Shown here piece by piece: positions 15,771 through 23,793 of a DNA stretch of 36,903 bases. The stretch lies in NCBI GenBank assembly GCA_017455385.1, contig JAFTBD010000025.1, positions 1-36,903 of the forward strand. The letters are read 5' to 3'. A model generated the notes under the pieces. That model saw only the letters and a list, made by a program, of their open reading frames with translations. It searched no databases and was not told the DNA's origin. Both the position numbers and the translations under genes were made by a program. The stretch's first letter is position 1. Each line of letters opens with the position of its first letter. The stretch is from Clostridia bacterium (lineage in GTDB: Bacteria > Bacillota > Clostridia > Christensenellales > CAG-1252).

Positions 15771-15890
15771 CCTTTTAACCATTATAGATATGCGTGCGTA
15801 TACTATATTATATATTTGTTTTCTTCGGATAAATAGGGAGTTTTCTCGGAAATCTTTTTTCTTTTCCGTAAAAAAAGTGCATCAAAATGT

Positions 15891-15919
15891 TTGACAGACC
15901 GTTTATAGGGTGCTACAAT
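15891..15919 (+). promoter_or_regulatory. Sigma-A promoter of the T-box/trpB transcript
   Basis: TTGACA (15891-15896) and TACAAT (15914-15919) have 17-bp spacing, placing the transcript start just before the T-box leader. Confidence 0.88.
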
Positions 15920-15925
15920 AGCATC

Positions 15926-16197
15926 AAACCGAAGAGGAAGAAGAGTACGCAGAGCCTCTCCCTTCACAGAGAGTCGCGGATGGTGGGATCGCGACAGGGA
16001 TACTTGGTGGAATGGGCTTCCGAGGGCGTAGCGGAAAGGGTTTCCCGAGTATGCGAGCCGGAGCACGATCTCCGTTAAAAACTCGAGCGCATAGCATAGT
16101 GCGTTAAAAGAGGGCGCGATAAGCGCCAAGCAGGGTGGCACCGCAGGATACAGTCCTGTCCCGGCAAAGAAGTATTTGCTTGGACGGGCTTTTTTAT
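15926..16197 (+). promoter_or_regulatory. T-box leader, tryptophan-type specifier
   Basis: A T-box riboswitch that reads uncharged tRNA. Features in order: stem I beginning near GAAGAGGAAG, the AGAGAG element (15967-15972), a distal hairpin TCGCG/CGCGA, and a specifier region with GAA-TGG-GC before TTCCGAGG (TGG at 16013-16015; two more TGG lie just upstream). The T-box core AGGGTGGCACCGC spans 16132-16144. In TGG-C-ACC the variable base is C, which pairs with discriminator G, as found in bacterial tRNA-Trp. It is followed by a terminator and then trpB. Uncharged tRNA-Trp should favour the antiterminator and raise trpB expression. Confidence 0.92.
16154..16197 (+). terminator. T-box regulated terminator
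   Basis: CCTGTCC (from ~16156) pairs with GGACGGG (with one G-U pair), followed by a C and a run of six T. The 5' arm also belongs to the alternative antiterminator with the T-box core, as in other T-box leaders. Confidence 0.85.
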
Positions 16198-16281
16198 TAC
16201 TCCCGAACAAGCGCGAAAACGGAATTATATGCCTAAAGGCATAAAAATGACCGCCATGGCGGAAAAAGGAGGATAAATACC

Positions 16282-17661
16282 ATGAAAAAAGAAGAAAGAG
16301 TCATTCCCTACAAGATCTATCTCGAAGAGTCCGAGATGCCGAAGGCATGGTATAACGTCCGTGCCGATATGAAAACAAAGCCCGCGCCCCTTCTGAATCC
16401 CGGCACGGGTAAGCCCGTCACCAAGGCGGACCTCGCTCCCGTTTTCTGCGACGAACTCATCGATCAGGAGCTGGACAATGACACCCGCTTCATCGAGATC
16501 CCGGAGGAGATCCGCGACTTCTACAAGATGTATCGCCCCTCCCCTGTCGTGAGAGCCTACTATCTGGAGAAGAAGCTCGGCACCCCCGCGAAGATCTACT
16601 ACAAGTTCGAGGGCAATAACACGAGCGGCAGCCACAAGCTGAATAGCGCCATCGCCCAAGCCTACTACGCCAAGAAACAGGGTCTCAAAGGCGTCACGAC
16701 CGAGACGGGCGCAGGACAGTGGGGCACCGCGCTCAGCATGGCTTGTGCATACTTCGGGCTGGACTGCAAAGTCTTCATGGTGAAGTGCTCCTACGAGCAG
16801 AAGCCCTTCCGCCGCGAAGTGATGCGCACCTATGGTGCGAGCGTCACCCCCTCCCCCTCTACGGAGACCGAGATCGGCAAGAAGATACTTGAGGAATTCC
16901 CCGGCACGACGGGCAGCCTCGGATGCGCCATCTCCGAAGCGGTGGAGAAGGCAGTCACCAACGAAGGCTATCGTTACGTGCTCGGCTCTGTGCTGAACCA
17001 GGTGCTCCTGCACCAATCCGTCATCGGTCTCGAGGCGAAAGCCGCTCTCGATAAATACGGCGTCACCCCCGACATCATCATCGGTTGCGCAGGTGGCGGC
17101 AGTAACCTAGGCGGTCTCGTCGCTCCCTTCATGGGGGAGAAACTCCGCGGCGAGAAAGATTATCGCATCATCGCCGTCGAGCCTGCGAGCTGTCCGAGCT
17201 TTACCCGCGGCAAATACGCTTACGACTTCTGCGACACCGGCAAGGTCTGCCCCCTCGCCAAGATGTACACCCTCGGCAGTGGGTTCATTCCCTCCGCGAA
17301 CCATGCGGGCGGTCTCCGCTATCACGGCATGAGTTCCATCCTCTCCGAGCTCTACGACGAGGGATATATGGAGGCGACCTCGGTCGAACAGACCAAGGTC
17401 TTCGAGGCGGCTGAGCTCTTCGCTCGCAGCGAAGGCATCCTGCCCGCCCCCGAGAGTTCCCACGCCATCCGCGTCGCCATCGACGAGGCATTGAAGTGCA
17501 AAGAGACGGGCGAAGAGAAGACCATCCTCTTCGGTCTCACCGGCACGGGCTATTTCGACATGGTGGCATACGAGAAATTCCACAACGGCGAGATGAGCGA
17601 TTACATCCCGACCGACGCGGAGCTCCAAGCCTCTTTGGACAAATTGCCGAAGCTGCAATAA
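16282..17661 (+). CDS. trpB: Tryptophan synthase beta-like enzyme, TrpB2 type
   Basis: A 459-aa PLP enzyme. Its N-terminal extension (YKIYLEESEMPKAWYNVRAD) and length place it in the TrpB2 group rather than the TrpA-partnered TrpB1 (~400 aa). The cofactor lysine is Lys119 in SGSHKLNSA; GAGQWGTALS and the phosphate loop CAGGGSNLGG are present. TrpB enzymes make L-tryptophan from indole and L-serine; TrpB2 forms often act without TrpA. No other trp genes are in the window, so use of salvaged or external indole is plausible. Strong GGAGG ten bases before ATG16282. Expression is controlled by the tryptophan-type T-box directly upstream, which supports the function. Confidence 0.93.
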   Translation: MKKEERVIPYKIYLEESEMPKAWYNVRADMKTKPAPLLNPGTGKPVTKADLAPVFCDELIDQELDNDTRFIEIPEEIRDFYKMYRPSPVVRAYYLEKKLGTPAKIYYKFEGNNTSGSHKLNSAIAQAYYAKKQGLKGVTTETGAGQWGTALSMACAYFGLDCKVFMVKCSYEQKPFRREVMRTYGASVTPSPSTETEIGKKILEEFPGTTGSLGCAISEAVEKAVTNEGYRYVLGSVLNQVLLHQSVIGLEAKAALDKYGVTPDIIIGCAGGGSNLGGLVAPFMGEKLRGEKDYRIIAVEPASCPSFTRGKYAYDFCDTGKVCPLAKMYTLGSGFIPSANHAGGLRYHGMSSILSELYDEGYMEATSVEQTKVFEAAELFARSEGILPAPESSHAIRVAIDEALKCKETGEEKTILFGLTGTGYFDMVAYEKFHNGEMSDYIPTDAELQASLDKLPKLQ

Positions 17662-17680
17662 GTCCCTTGTGATCCCTAGA

Positions 17681-17717
17681 AAAAGGCGTTCTTCCCGAGC
17701 GGGGAACGCCTTTTTTT
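17681..17717 (+). terminator. Terminator after trpB
   Basis: GGCGTTC (17685-17691) pairs with GAACGCC (17704-17710), inner bases extend the stem, and seven T follow. Confidence 0.9.
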
Positions 17718-17732
17718 CTATTAAATCTTGCC

Positions 17733-17901
17733 GAAACATCTCCACCGTGTTAAAAAACGGTTGAGCTCCTTCGACTGCGCTACGCTTCGCTCAGGATGAC
17801 ATTTCTTTATTATTCGCGTAGCGCACCTTTATTCCGCATTCCGAATTCCGCATTAGAGCATAGCGTTTCAGGTCCGCATTCCGCATTCCGAATTCCGCAT
17901 T
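17733..17901. repeat. ~165-bp dispersed repeat, copy 1
   Basis: From GAAACATCTCCACC through CTTCGACTGCG, TCAGGATGACAT and TCGCGTAGCGC to repeated CCGCATTCCG/CCGAATTCCG tracts around GAGCATAGCGTTTCAG. A direct copy lies at 25939-26096, and a rearranged inverted relative in 36657-36870. No gene is present between 17662 and 17999. Confidence 0.8.
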
Positions 17902-17942
17902 GGATCAAGTTCCGCATCCCGCTCCGCGCCCTGCGCGCGCCC

Positions 17943-17971
17943 TTGACTTTCGCCCGGAATAGATATATAAT
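17943..17971 (+). promoter_or_regulatory. Sigma-A promoter of mscS
   Basis: TTGACT (17943-17948) and TATAAT (17966-17971) with a 17-bp spacer, 29 bp before the start codon and directly after the repeat. Confidence 0.88.
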
Positions 17972-17999
17972 TATCCATATATTTCCTTCGGAGGTCAAT

Positions 18000-18998
18000 A
18001 TGAACTGGGACGAGATATGGCTGACCATTACGGATTTTTTCCAAGATAACGTGTGGAACATCATCGGTTTCTTCGCGGCGCTCGTCATCGGGCTCATCGT
18101 GATCAAGATCCTCACCGTGGTGCTTAAAAAGGCATTCACTCGCTTGAAGATGGACTCTGTGGCGCAGGGATTCCTGCTCACCATCATCCGTTTCGCGCTG
18201 TGGCTGGTCTTCATCATCATCCTACTCTCTGTCGCGGGCGTGCAGGTCACGGGCGTCATCACCGCCGTGAGTGCGGCGATCCTCGCCATCGGCATGGCTC
18301 TCCAGAGCAATATCTCCAACATCGCGAACGGCATCGTCATCGTGACGCATAAAATGTTCAAAAAAGGCGACCGCATCGAAGTCGCTGGGATCTCGGGGCG
18401 TATCTCGGAGATCAATCTCCTCTTCACCACCATCAATACCGCCGACAATAAGAAGGTCACCGTCCCGAATTCCACCATCGTGAACAGCGCCGTCATCAAC
18501 GCCGACGCCATCGGCAAACGCCGCGTGGATTTCAATTTCCCCGTCGCTTACGAGTCGGACGTGAAGGTCGTCTGCGACATCGTCTTGGACGTGATGAAGA
18601 GCGACGGCAGGGTGTATCTCGATCCCGCCCCCTTCTGCAAGCTGAAAGAATTCGGGGACAGCAGCATCAATTTCTTCGCGAATTGTTGGTGCGACGCGGA
18701 GGACTATTGGGACGTCTACTATTACGTGATGGAACACGTTTTCAATGAGTTCAAGAGGCGCGGCGTCTCCATTCCCTATCAGCAGGTGGAAGTCAGAGAC
18801 CGCACCGACGTCGTCACGATGCCCTACGACGAAGCCCCCATCCCCGAGCGGGTGGAGAAGGATCGTCCCGAGCCCGAGACGCGCATCGAGGAGATCAAGC
18901 GCCACTACAACGAGACGAAGGAGCGCTTCGCACACAAGAAGTCGCACGTCGAGCCCGAGCTCCCCAAAGAGCCTTCCGTCCCGAGTGACGACGAATGA
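18000..18998 (+). CDS. mscS: MscS-type small-conductance mechanosensitive channel
   Basis: A 332-aa channel that opens under membrane tension to release solutes during osmotic downshock. Three transmembrane segments are visible (~18-41, ~60-80, ~86-112). The pore-lining third helix TAVSAAILAIGMALQSNISN continues into GIVIVTHKMFKKGDRIEV, the conserved start of the cytoplasmic beta domain. The C-terminal alpha/beta vestibule follows, and then a ~60-residue charged, Pro/Glu-rich tail not found in E. coli MscS. Start ATG18000 has GGAGG six bases upstream; the open frame upstream runs into the repeat and has no such site. Confidence 0.94.
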   Translation: MNWDEIWLTITDFFQDNVWNIIGFFAALVIGLIVIKILTVVLKKAFTRLKMDSVAQGFLLTIIRFALWLVFIIILLSVAGVQVTGVITAVSAAILAIGMALQSNISNIANGIVIVTHKMFKKGDRIEVAGISGRISEINLLFTTINTADNKKVTVPNSTIVNSAVINADAIGKRRVDFNFPVAYESDVKVVCDIVLDVMKSDGRVYLDPAPFCKLKEFGDSSINFFANCWCDAEDYWDVYYYVMEHVFNEFKRRGVSIPYQQVEVRDRTDVVTMPYDEAPIPERVEKDRPEPETRIEEIKRHYNETKERFAHKKSHVEPELPKEPSVPSDDE

Positions 18999-19038
18999 CA
19001 TAGCGGCTGTCGCCGCAGAAAATATCGGAGGTATATCT

Positions 19039-19368
19039 ATGAAAAAATCTTTACTCATCCTTTCCGTCTTGCTTCTCGTCGCCTTCTGCGGCATCGCCCT
19101 TTTCGGCTGTAACGCCGCCGCGGGTGAATACACCTTCTCGTCCGCAACGGCAGGCGCGATCACCATCTCCGCCGACAACGTGCAGGCAGCGAGCCTCGTC
19201 CTCAATAAGGACAAGACCTACTCTTTCACCTTCAAGGCTTCCGTCATCTCCATCACGGAGAGCGGCACCTATACGAAGGACGGCAACACTTCCACCACCG
19301 CTACCTATGAGAGCGGCACCCTGACCTGGAAGCACGACTCCTATTCTCTCGTCTTCAAGAAGAAATAA
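19039..19368 (+). CDS. Small lipoprotein of unknown function
   Basis: A 109-aa protein: signal MKKSLLILSVLLLVAFCGIALFGC with lipidated Cys24, then ~85 residues rich in Ser/Thr with alternating beta pattern (GEYTFSSATAGAITISADN; SLVLNKDKTYSFTFKA; SGTYTKDGNTSTTATYESG; YSLVFKKK). This looks like a small lipocalin-like or beta-barrel domain of the kind found in putative META/copper-resistance lipoproteins, but I cannot name it. Start ATG19039 has GGAGGT six bases upstream. It lies 40 bp after mscS and may share its transcript; a strong terminator follows. Confidence 0.85.
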   Translation: MKKSLLILSVLLLVAFCGIALFGCNAAAGEYTFSSATAGAITISADNVQAASLVLNKDKTYSFTFKASVISITESGTYTKDGNTSTTATYESGTLTWKHDSYSLVFKKK

Positions 19369-19383
19369 TACGGTGCACTTTGC

Positions 19384-19418
19384 AGCGCTCTCGCGGCTCG
19401 CCTGCGGGAGCGCTTTTT
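19384..19418 (+). terminator. Terminator after the small lipoprotein
   Basis: AGCGCTC/GAGCGCT outer stem with a GCGG/CCTGC-type inner stem and a T-run; it should end the mscS-lipoprotein transcript. Confidence 0.9.
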
Positions 19419-19483
19419 TATATCCCGCCGAATAAAAAACGCCCGCTTGTCCATAATAAAGACAAAACGAAAAGGGGGAATAT

Positions 19484-19954
19484 ATGGCTACGATCACAGC
19501 GGAACCGACGAAAAAGCGTATTTTCGCCGAGAACGAGGAGGAGCTCCTCAACGAATGTATGAAGTCCACCGCCCTCGGACTGCAATCCTTGGACGTGGTG
19601 GAGAAGGTCGCCGTGGGGGAACTGAATGCCTACGTCAAACAGCTGATGGGCGAATACGCCGCCGTCACGCGACGGGTCAGCGACATGATGAAAGAGCTGG
19701 ACATCGACCCCGAGATATACGGCAGTATGAAACAAAAATGGCAGAAAAAGATGGTGAAACTCTCCATCTTCGGCGACAAGAGCAATAGCAATATCGCCGA
19801 GAAACTCATCAAGGGCACGAATATGGGCATCACCGACCTGACGCGGTGCCTGAATGAGAACCTTACCTTCGTCAGCGACGAAGCTGTCACACTCGCCCGC
19901 GATATCCTCGCCCTCTTCTCGGGAAGCGTGGAAGCATTGAAAAAGTTCCTTTGA
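19484..19954 (+). CDS. Unknown helical protein, possibly ferritin-like bundle
   Basis: A 156-aa soluble protein I do not recognise. It lacks a signal peptide or membrane segment and appears almost fully alpha-helical: long amphipathic runs such as NECMKSTALGLQSLDVVEKV, VGELNAYVKQLMGEYAAVTR and NIAEKLIKGTNMGITDLTRC suggest a four-helix bundle. The length and helix pattern recall ferritin-like or DUF-type bundles, but I see no clear metal-binding ExxH pairs. Start ATG19484 has GGGGG seven bases upstream. It stands alone between two terminators. Confidence 0.8.
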   Translation: MATITAEPTKKRIFAENEEELLNECMKSTALGLQSLDVVEKVAVGELNAYVKQLMGEYAAVTRRVSDMMKELDIDPEIYGSMKQKWQKKMVKLSIFGDKSNSNIAEKLIKGTNMGITDLTRCLNENLTFVSDEAVTLARDILALFSGSVEALKKFL

Positions 19955-19960
19955 CAAAAA

Positions 19961-19991
19961 AAAGCGTTCCGAGAGGAACGCCATTTTTTTC
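19961..19991. terminator. Bidirectional terminator between convergent genes
   Basis: GCGTTCC-GAGA-GGAACGC has A-runs upstream and T-runs downstream. It terminates the gene at 19484 on the + strand and argGH on the - strand, where eight T directly follow the stem. Confidence 0.88.
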
Positions 19992-19992
19992 T

Positions 19993-21372
19993 TTACGCTT
20001 TCGTTATCGTTTCGCGGACGATCTTGATCTGCGTTTCCACCGAGGACACCGCGGTGCCGCCGTAAGAGGTGCGTTTCTCCACACAGTTCGCAACGGAGAT
20101 CTCGTCGTAAAGGTCCGCGTCAAAAAGGTCGCTGTAGCCTTTGTAGGTCTCGAGGGGGATATCCTCCAGTCCGACCTTCTTCGTGACGGCGTCGCGCACG
20201 ATGGTGCCAACGAGCTTGTACGCCTCGCGGAAGGGAAGACCTTTCTTGGTCAGGTAGTCGGCGAGGTCGGTGGCGTTGATATAGCCGCCTTTCGCCGCCT
20301 CGAGCATATTCTCCTCATTCGCTTTCAGGCTCGCGATCATCGGAATGAAGACGGATAGGCACGCATTCGCCGTATCCACCGCGTCGAAAAAGCTCTCTTT
20401 GTCCTCTTGCATATCTTTATTATAAGCAAGGGGCAAGCCTTTGAGGACGGTGAGCATCGCGATGAGGTCGCCGTAGACCCTGCCCGTCTTGCCGCGCGCA
20501 AGCTCCGCCATATCGGGGTTCTTCTTCTGCGGCATGATGGAGGATCCTGTCGTAAAATCATCGGATAATTCAATGTATTTGAATTCAAAGCTCGACCACA
20601 GCACCAGCTCCTCCGACAGTCTCGACAAGTGGGTCATCAGGAGGGAGATGTCGGCGAGGAGCTCCACCACGTAATCGCGGTCGGAGACAGAGTCCAAGCT
20701 GTTCTCCGTGACACCGTCGAAACCGAGTGCCGCCGCCTCGTACGCGCGGTCGGTATTATAGGTCGTGCCCGCGAGCGCCGCCGCCCCGATGGGGGACTTA
20801 TTCAGGCGCTTTTTCGCGTCCGCGAGCCTGTCCGCGTCGCGCAGGAACATGAAGGCATACGCCATCAGGTGTTGCCCGAAGGTGATGGGCTGTGCGCGTT
20901 GCAGGTGGGTGTAGCCGCACATCACGGTCTTCTTGTAGGTCTCCGCCTTGTCCGTCAAGGCAGTCACAAGGGACAGGAGCTTCCCTTTGAGCTCATCGGC
21001 GACCTTGCGCGCGAAGAGCTTCATATCCAGCGCGACCTGATCGTTTCGACTGCGCGCGGTATGCAGTTTCTTCCCCACGGCGCCGACGCGCGAGACGAGC
21101 GTCTCCTCGACGAAGGTATGGATATCCTCCGCCGCAAGGTCGATCTCGAGCGCGCCGCTCTCGATATCCGAGAGGATGCCGCCGAGCGCGGTGATGAGGA
21201 TCTCCGCCTCTTCCGCCGAGATGATCCCCTGCTTCCCGAGCATCGCCGCGTGTGCGATGGAGCCGGTGATGTCCTCCGCGTACAAGCGCTTATCGAAGGT
21301 GATGGACGCGTTGAAAGCCTCCGCCGCCTCGTTGATGGTGCCGTCCGCACGCCCTGCCCACAATTTGCTCAT
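19993..21372 (-). CDS. argH: Argininosuccinate lyase
   Basis: A 459-aa enzyme catalysing the last step of arginine synthesis, splitting argininosuccinate to arginine and fumarate. It starts [11 protein letters not shown] and contains EDIHTFVEETL, HTARSRNDQVALD, GYTHLQRAQPITFGQHL and the fumarase/lyase signature GSSIMPQKKNPD with the catalytic serine loop. Length fits the family. Start ATG21372 overlaps the argG stop (TAATG); AAGG lies about ten bases upstream. A longer open frame upstream is only an overlap with argG. A bidirectional terminator follows the stop codon. Confidence 0.97.
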   Translation of the reverse strand: MSKLWAGRADGTINEAAEAFNASITFDKRLYAEDITGSIAHAAMLGKQGIISAEEAEILITALGGILSDIESGALEIDLAAEDIHTFVEETLVSRVGAVGKKLHTARSRNDQVALDMKLFARKVADELKGKLLSLVTALTDKAETYKKTVMCGYTHLQRAQPITFGQHLMAYAFMFLRDADRLADAKKRLNKSPIGAAALAGTTYNTDRAYEAAALGFDGVTENSLDSVSDRDYVVELLADISLLMTHLSRLSEELVLWSSFEFKYIELSDDFTTGSSIMPQKKNPDMAELARGKTGRVYGDLIAMLTVLKGLPLAYNKDMQEDKESFFDAVDTANACLSVFIPMIASLKANEENMLEAAKGGYINATDLADYLTKKGLPFREAYKLVGTIVRDAVTKKVGLEDIPLETYKGYSDLFDADLYDEISVANCVEKRTSYGGTAVSSVETQIKIVRETITKA

Positions 21373-22595
21373 TATTTCTTTACCTTGCTCTTCACGAGCG
21401 CCTGCACCTTGGTGGGCAACCCGTAGAGGGTGATGAAACCCTTGGAGTCGGTCTGGTCGTAGTCGCTCTCGCCGAAGGTCGCGATCTCCTCGCTGTAAAG
21501 GGAGTAGTCGCTCCACACGCCCGCATTGATCATATTGCCCTTATAGAGTTTCAGGCGCACCTTGCCCGTGACGGTCTCCTGCGTCTTGGTGACGAAAGCG
21601 GAGAGCGCCTCGCGAAGGGGGCTGAACCATTGCCCGTTATAGACGAGCTCACCGAAGGTGATGGCGAGCTTCTCTTTCTCGTGCATCGTCATTTTGTCGA
21701 GGGTGATGCTCTCCAAGACGGAATGCGCCTTGTAAAGGATCGTGCCGCCCGGGGTCTCATAAACGCCGCGACACTTCATACCGACAAGACGGTTCTCCAC
21801 GATGTCGAGGATGCCGATGCCGTTCGCGCCGCCGATCTTATTGAGTGCGAGGATGATCTCCTTCGCCGACATCTTCTCCCCGTTGAGAGAGGTGGGCACG
21901 CCCTTGTCGAAGGTGAGCTCCACATAGGTGGGAGCGTCGGGCGCTAATACGGGAGAGACCCCCATCTCCAAAAAGCCCGGCTTCTCGTACTGCGGCTCGT
22001 TGCCCGTGTCCTCGAGGTCGAGACCTTCATGGGACAGGTGCCACAGGTTCTTATCCTTGCTGTAATTCGTCTCCTTATTGATCTTGAGGGGGACGTTATG
22101 CGCCTCTGCGTAGGCGATCTCCTCCTCACGGGACTTGATGGTCCATTCACGCCACGGAGCGATGACCTTCATATTCGGCGCGAAATGCTTGATGCCGAGC
22201 TCGAAACGCACCTGATCGTTGCCCTTGCCGGTGCAACCGTGGCAGATGGCGTCCGCGCCCTCTTTCAAGGCGATCTCGACGAGCGCCTTCGCGATCAAAG
22301 GACGTGCGTGGGACGTGCCGAGATAATATTCTTCATAACGCGCGCCCGCCTGCATCGTCGGGATGATATAATCATTCACGTATTCATCGGTGAGGTCCAA
22401 GATGTAGATCTTGTCCGCGCCCGTCTTCAGCGCCTTCTCCTCAAGACCGTCCAACTCGTCCGCCTGTCCGACGTTCGCCGCCACGGCGATGACCTGACAT
22501 CCATTGTAATTTTCCTTCAGCCAAGGAATGATGATCGAGGTGTCCAAGCCACCCGAATACGCGAGAACTACTTTTTTGATACTGCTTTTGTCCAT
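21372..22595 (-). CDS. argG: Argininosuccinate synthase
   Basis: A 407-aa enzyme joining citrulline and aspartate with ATP to make argininosuccinate. The N-terminal PP-loop [13 protein letters not shown] binds [30 protein letters not shown] and [15 protein letters not shown] are family landmarks. Start ATG22595 has AAAGGAG seven bases upstream; an upstream in-frame extension lacks any site and lies between promoter and start. First gene of argGH. No argF, carAB or argBCDJ in the window, so earlier steps are encoded elsewhere or citrulline is taken up. Confidence 0.97.
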   Translation of the reverse strand: MDKSSIKKVVLAYSGGLDTSIIIPWLKENYNGCQVIAVAANVGQADELDGLEEKALKTGADKIYILDLTDEYVNDYIIPTMQAGARYEEYYLGTSHARPLIAKALVEIALKEGADAICHGCTGKGNDQVRFELGIKHFAPNMKVIAPWREWTIKSREEEIAYAEAHNVPLKINKETNYSKDKNLWHLSHEGLDLEDTGNEPQYEKPGFLEMGVSPVLAPDAPTYVELTFDKGVPTSLNGEKMSAKEIILALNKIGGANGIGILDIVENRLVGMKCRGVYETPGGTILYKAHSVLESITLDKMTMHEKEKLAITFGELVYNGQWFSPLREALSAFVTKTQETVTGKVRLKLYKGNMINAGVWSDYSLYSEEIATFGESDYDQTDSKGFITLYGLPTKVQALVKSKVKK

Positions 22596-22629
22596 ATTTC
22601 TGCTCCTTTTATGCTTCAATGGTACCCTC

Positions 22630-22658
22630 ATTATAAGATCCCCGCGGCACGAAGTCAA
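22630..22658 (-). promoter_or_regulatory. Sigma-A promoter of argGH
   Basis: Minus-strand TTGACT (22658-22653), 17-bp spacer, TATAAT (22635-22630), 34 bp before the argG start. Confidence 0.9.
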
Positions 22659-22703
22659 ACATTTTTGCATAATATTAACAAAATTCTTTATATTTTTATT
22701 TTA

Positions 22704-22742
22704 ATGCAATGCTTTATGCAATATATGCATTGTTTATGCAAT
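22704..22742. promoter_or_regulatory. Candidate arginine-repressor operator cluster
   Basis: Four ATGCA boxes (22704, 22716, 22725, 22736) sit in an AT-rich stretch 45-85 bp upstream of the argG -35. TGCAT-TGTTT-ATGCA at 22726-22740 is a perfect inverted repeat, similar in layout to ArgR/AhrC sites (TGAAT...ATTCA) but with C in place of A. Another TTGCATAATATT lies at 22665-22676. Regulator identity is inferred. Confidence 0.4.
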
Positions 22743-22759
22743 TTTTACCCACTTTCCTG

Positions 22760-22833
22760 CATTCCGTCCTCGCTCTGCTCGTCCGCGATCAAGCCTCCTT
22801 TATAAAAGGATGCAATGGTGCTGCGCTTGAATT
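22760..22833. repeat. 74-bp dispersed repeat, copy 2
   Basis: About 95% identical to the reverse complement of 5741-5814. It leads directly into a GGAATTAGGAATT tract. Confidence 0.85.
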
Positions 22834-23040
22834 AGGAATTAGGAATTATGAATTAGGAATTGCGGTACGCGCAATGCGCGATCCTTATAAACCAAAAATG
22901 AATACCCGAATGAGAGCGGAGAATGGTGCGTTTCACACACCCGCGAGCGCGGAGAAGGGTGTAGAGGCAAGCGCTCTACAAACACCATCATTCACCTTGC
23001 AGCGCAAAAAACAAACAGCGGGCGCGCAGAGTGGTGCTTA
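22834..23040. repeat. GGAATTAGGAATT tract and associated module
   Basis: AGGAATTAGGAATTATGAATT repeats are followed by GGTACGCGCAATGCGCGATCC, the mini-hairpin module seen at 1096-1117, and by AATACCCGAATGAGAGCGGAG, which recurs at 36883-36903. The rest (22920-23040) holds no recognisable gene. Confidence 0.65.
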
Positions 23041-23059
23041 GGCAAACGCTCCGCGAGCG

Positions 23060-23100
23060 GACGGACAGGCGCGTACTTCTTGTACGTAACTGTTCGGACG
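23060..23100. other. Two-tier hairpin downstream of the SDR gene
   Basis: An outer stem CGGACAG/CTGTTCG (one G-U pair) encloses an inner CGTAC-TTCTT-GTACG. There is no T-run, so it is not a standard intrinsic terminator; it may stabilise the 3' end of the preQ1-controlled mRNA or be another repeat. Confidence 0.4.
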
Positions 23101-23127
23101 AGAAGCGGTAGAGCCGCATAAGCGCCG

Positions 23128-23793
23128 CTATGCGCGCCCGTCCCTCGGCCAGATAAAATTAGAATTAAGCTGTTCGCCATTATCGACCAGCACATCCTCC
23201 CCTGTCATGCTCTTATTCACCACCGCGAGGAAATACGCCCATTCCGCGATCTCCGCGGATGTCGCCCATTTTCCGAGCAGGGACTCCCTTATCGCGGCGG
23301 CGCGCAGGGCTTCATCCTCGAGGACAGGGCTATTGGATGAAGTATACACCCCGCCCGGGGAGAGACTATTACAAGTGGCACCGTAGGGGGCGAGACGCAG
23401 CGCGGCATTCTTGGTATAAGCGACGACGCCCGCCTTGCTCGCGACGTACTCGGGGAATTCCGCTCCGTTCCGCGCGCTCGCGGAGGCGATATTCACCACG
23501 GCGCGAATGTCGGGGGTGAAAGCGTACTTTTCCATCGTGCGGATGACGCCCTTGAGATTCACGTCGATGACGTCCTCGGCTGGGAACTGGATGCCCGCCG
23601 CCGTCACGAGGACGTTGACGCCCGTCACGTCGGGAAGATCTCCCCGAACATCCGCAATGATATGGGTATATGCCGCGTGGGTAAGCGCGGTCGGCGCGAC
23701 GTCCAGTCCGATGACCGTATGCCCCTCCGCAAGGAACTTCTCCGCGATGGCGCGGCCGATATCGCCGCTCACGCCCGTAATCAACACTTTCAT
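23128..23793 (-). CDS. Short-chain dehydrogenase/reductase in the preQ1-controlled operon
   Basis: A 221-aa SDR. It has the Rossmann glycine motif TGVSGDIGRA, an acidic residue after strand beta-2 (GLDVA), suggesting NAD preference, TAAG in place of NAAG, the catalytic Ser in IASASARNG, and Tyr/Lys in YVASK; it ends near LVDNGEQLNSNF. It is short for the class. Substrate unknown. Start ATG23793 overlaps the stop of the queuosine-precursor transporter as ATGA, with GGAGG just upstream, so the two are translated together under one preQ1 riboswitch. This hints at, but does not prove, a role in handling a queuine-type precursor. Confidence 0.88.
   Translation of the reverse strand: MKVLITGVSGDIGRAIAEKFLAEGHTVIGLDVAPTALTHAAYTHIIADVRGDLPDVTGVNVLVTAAGIQFPAEDVIDVNLKGVIRTMEKYAFTPDIRAVVNIASASARNGAEFPEYVASKAGVVAYTKNAALRLAPYGATCNSLSPGGVYTSSNSPVLEDEALRAAAIRESLLGKWATSAEIAEWAYFLAVVNKSMTGEDVLVDNGEQLNSNFIWPRDGRA

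Noticed and set aside
15803..16210. 135-codon minus-strand frame between yabP and trpB
   Set aside because: It is antisense to the T-box leader, whose structural motifs explain the sequence.
16229..16276. 15-codon reading frame (MPKGIKMTAMAEKGG) just upstream of trpB as a leader peptide
   Set aside because: It has no tryptophan codons and only a weak ribosome-binding site; the T-box already explains regulation.
22709..23041. 110-codon + strand frame
   Set aside because: It spans the 74-bp repeat and the GGAATT tract, and part of its translation (SVLALLVRDQASFIKGC) is the translated repeat itself, which also appears from the copy at 5741.
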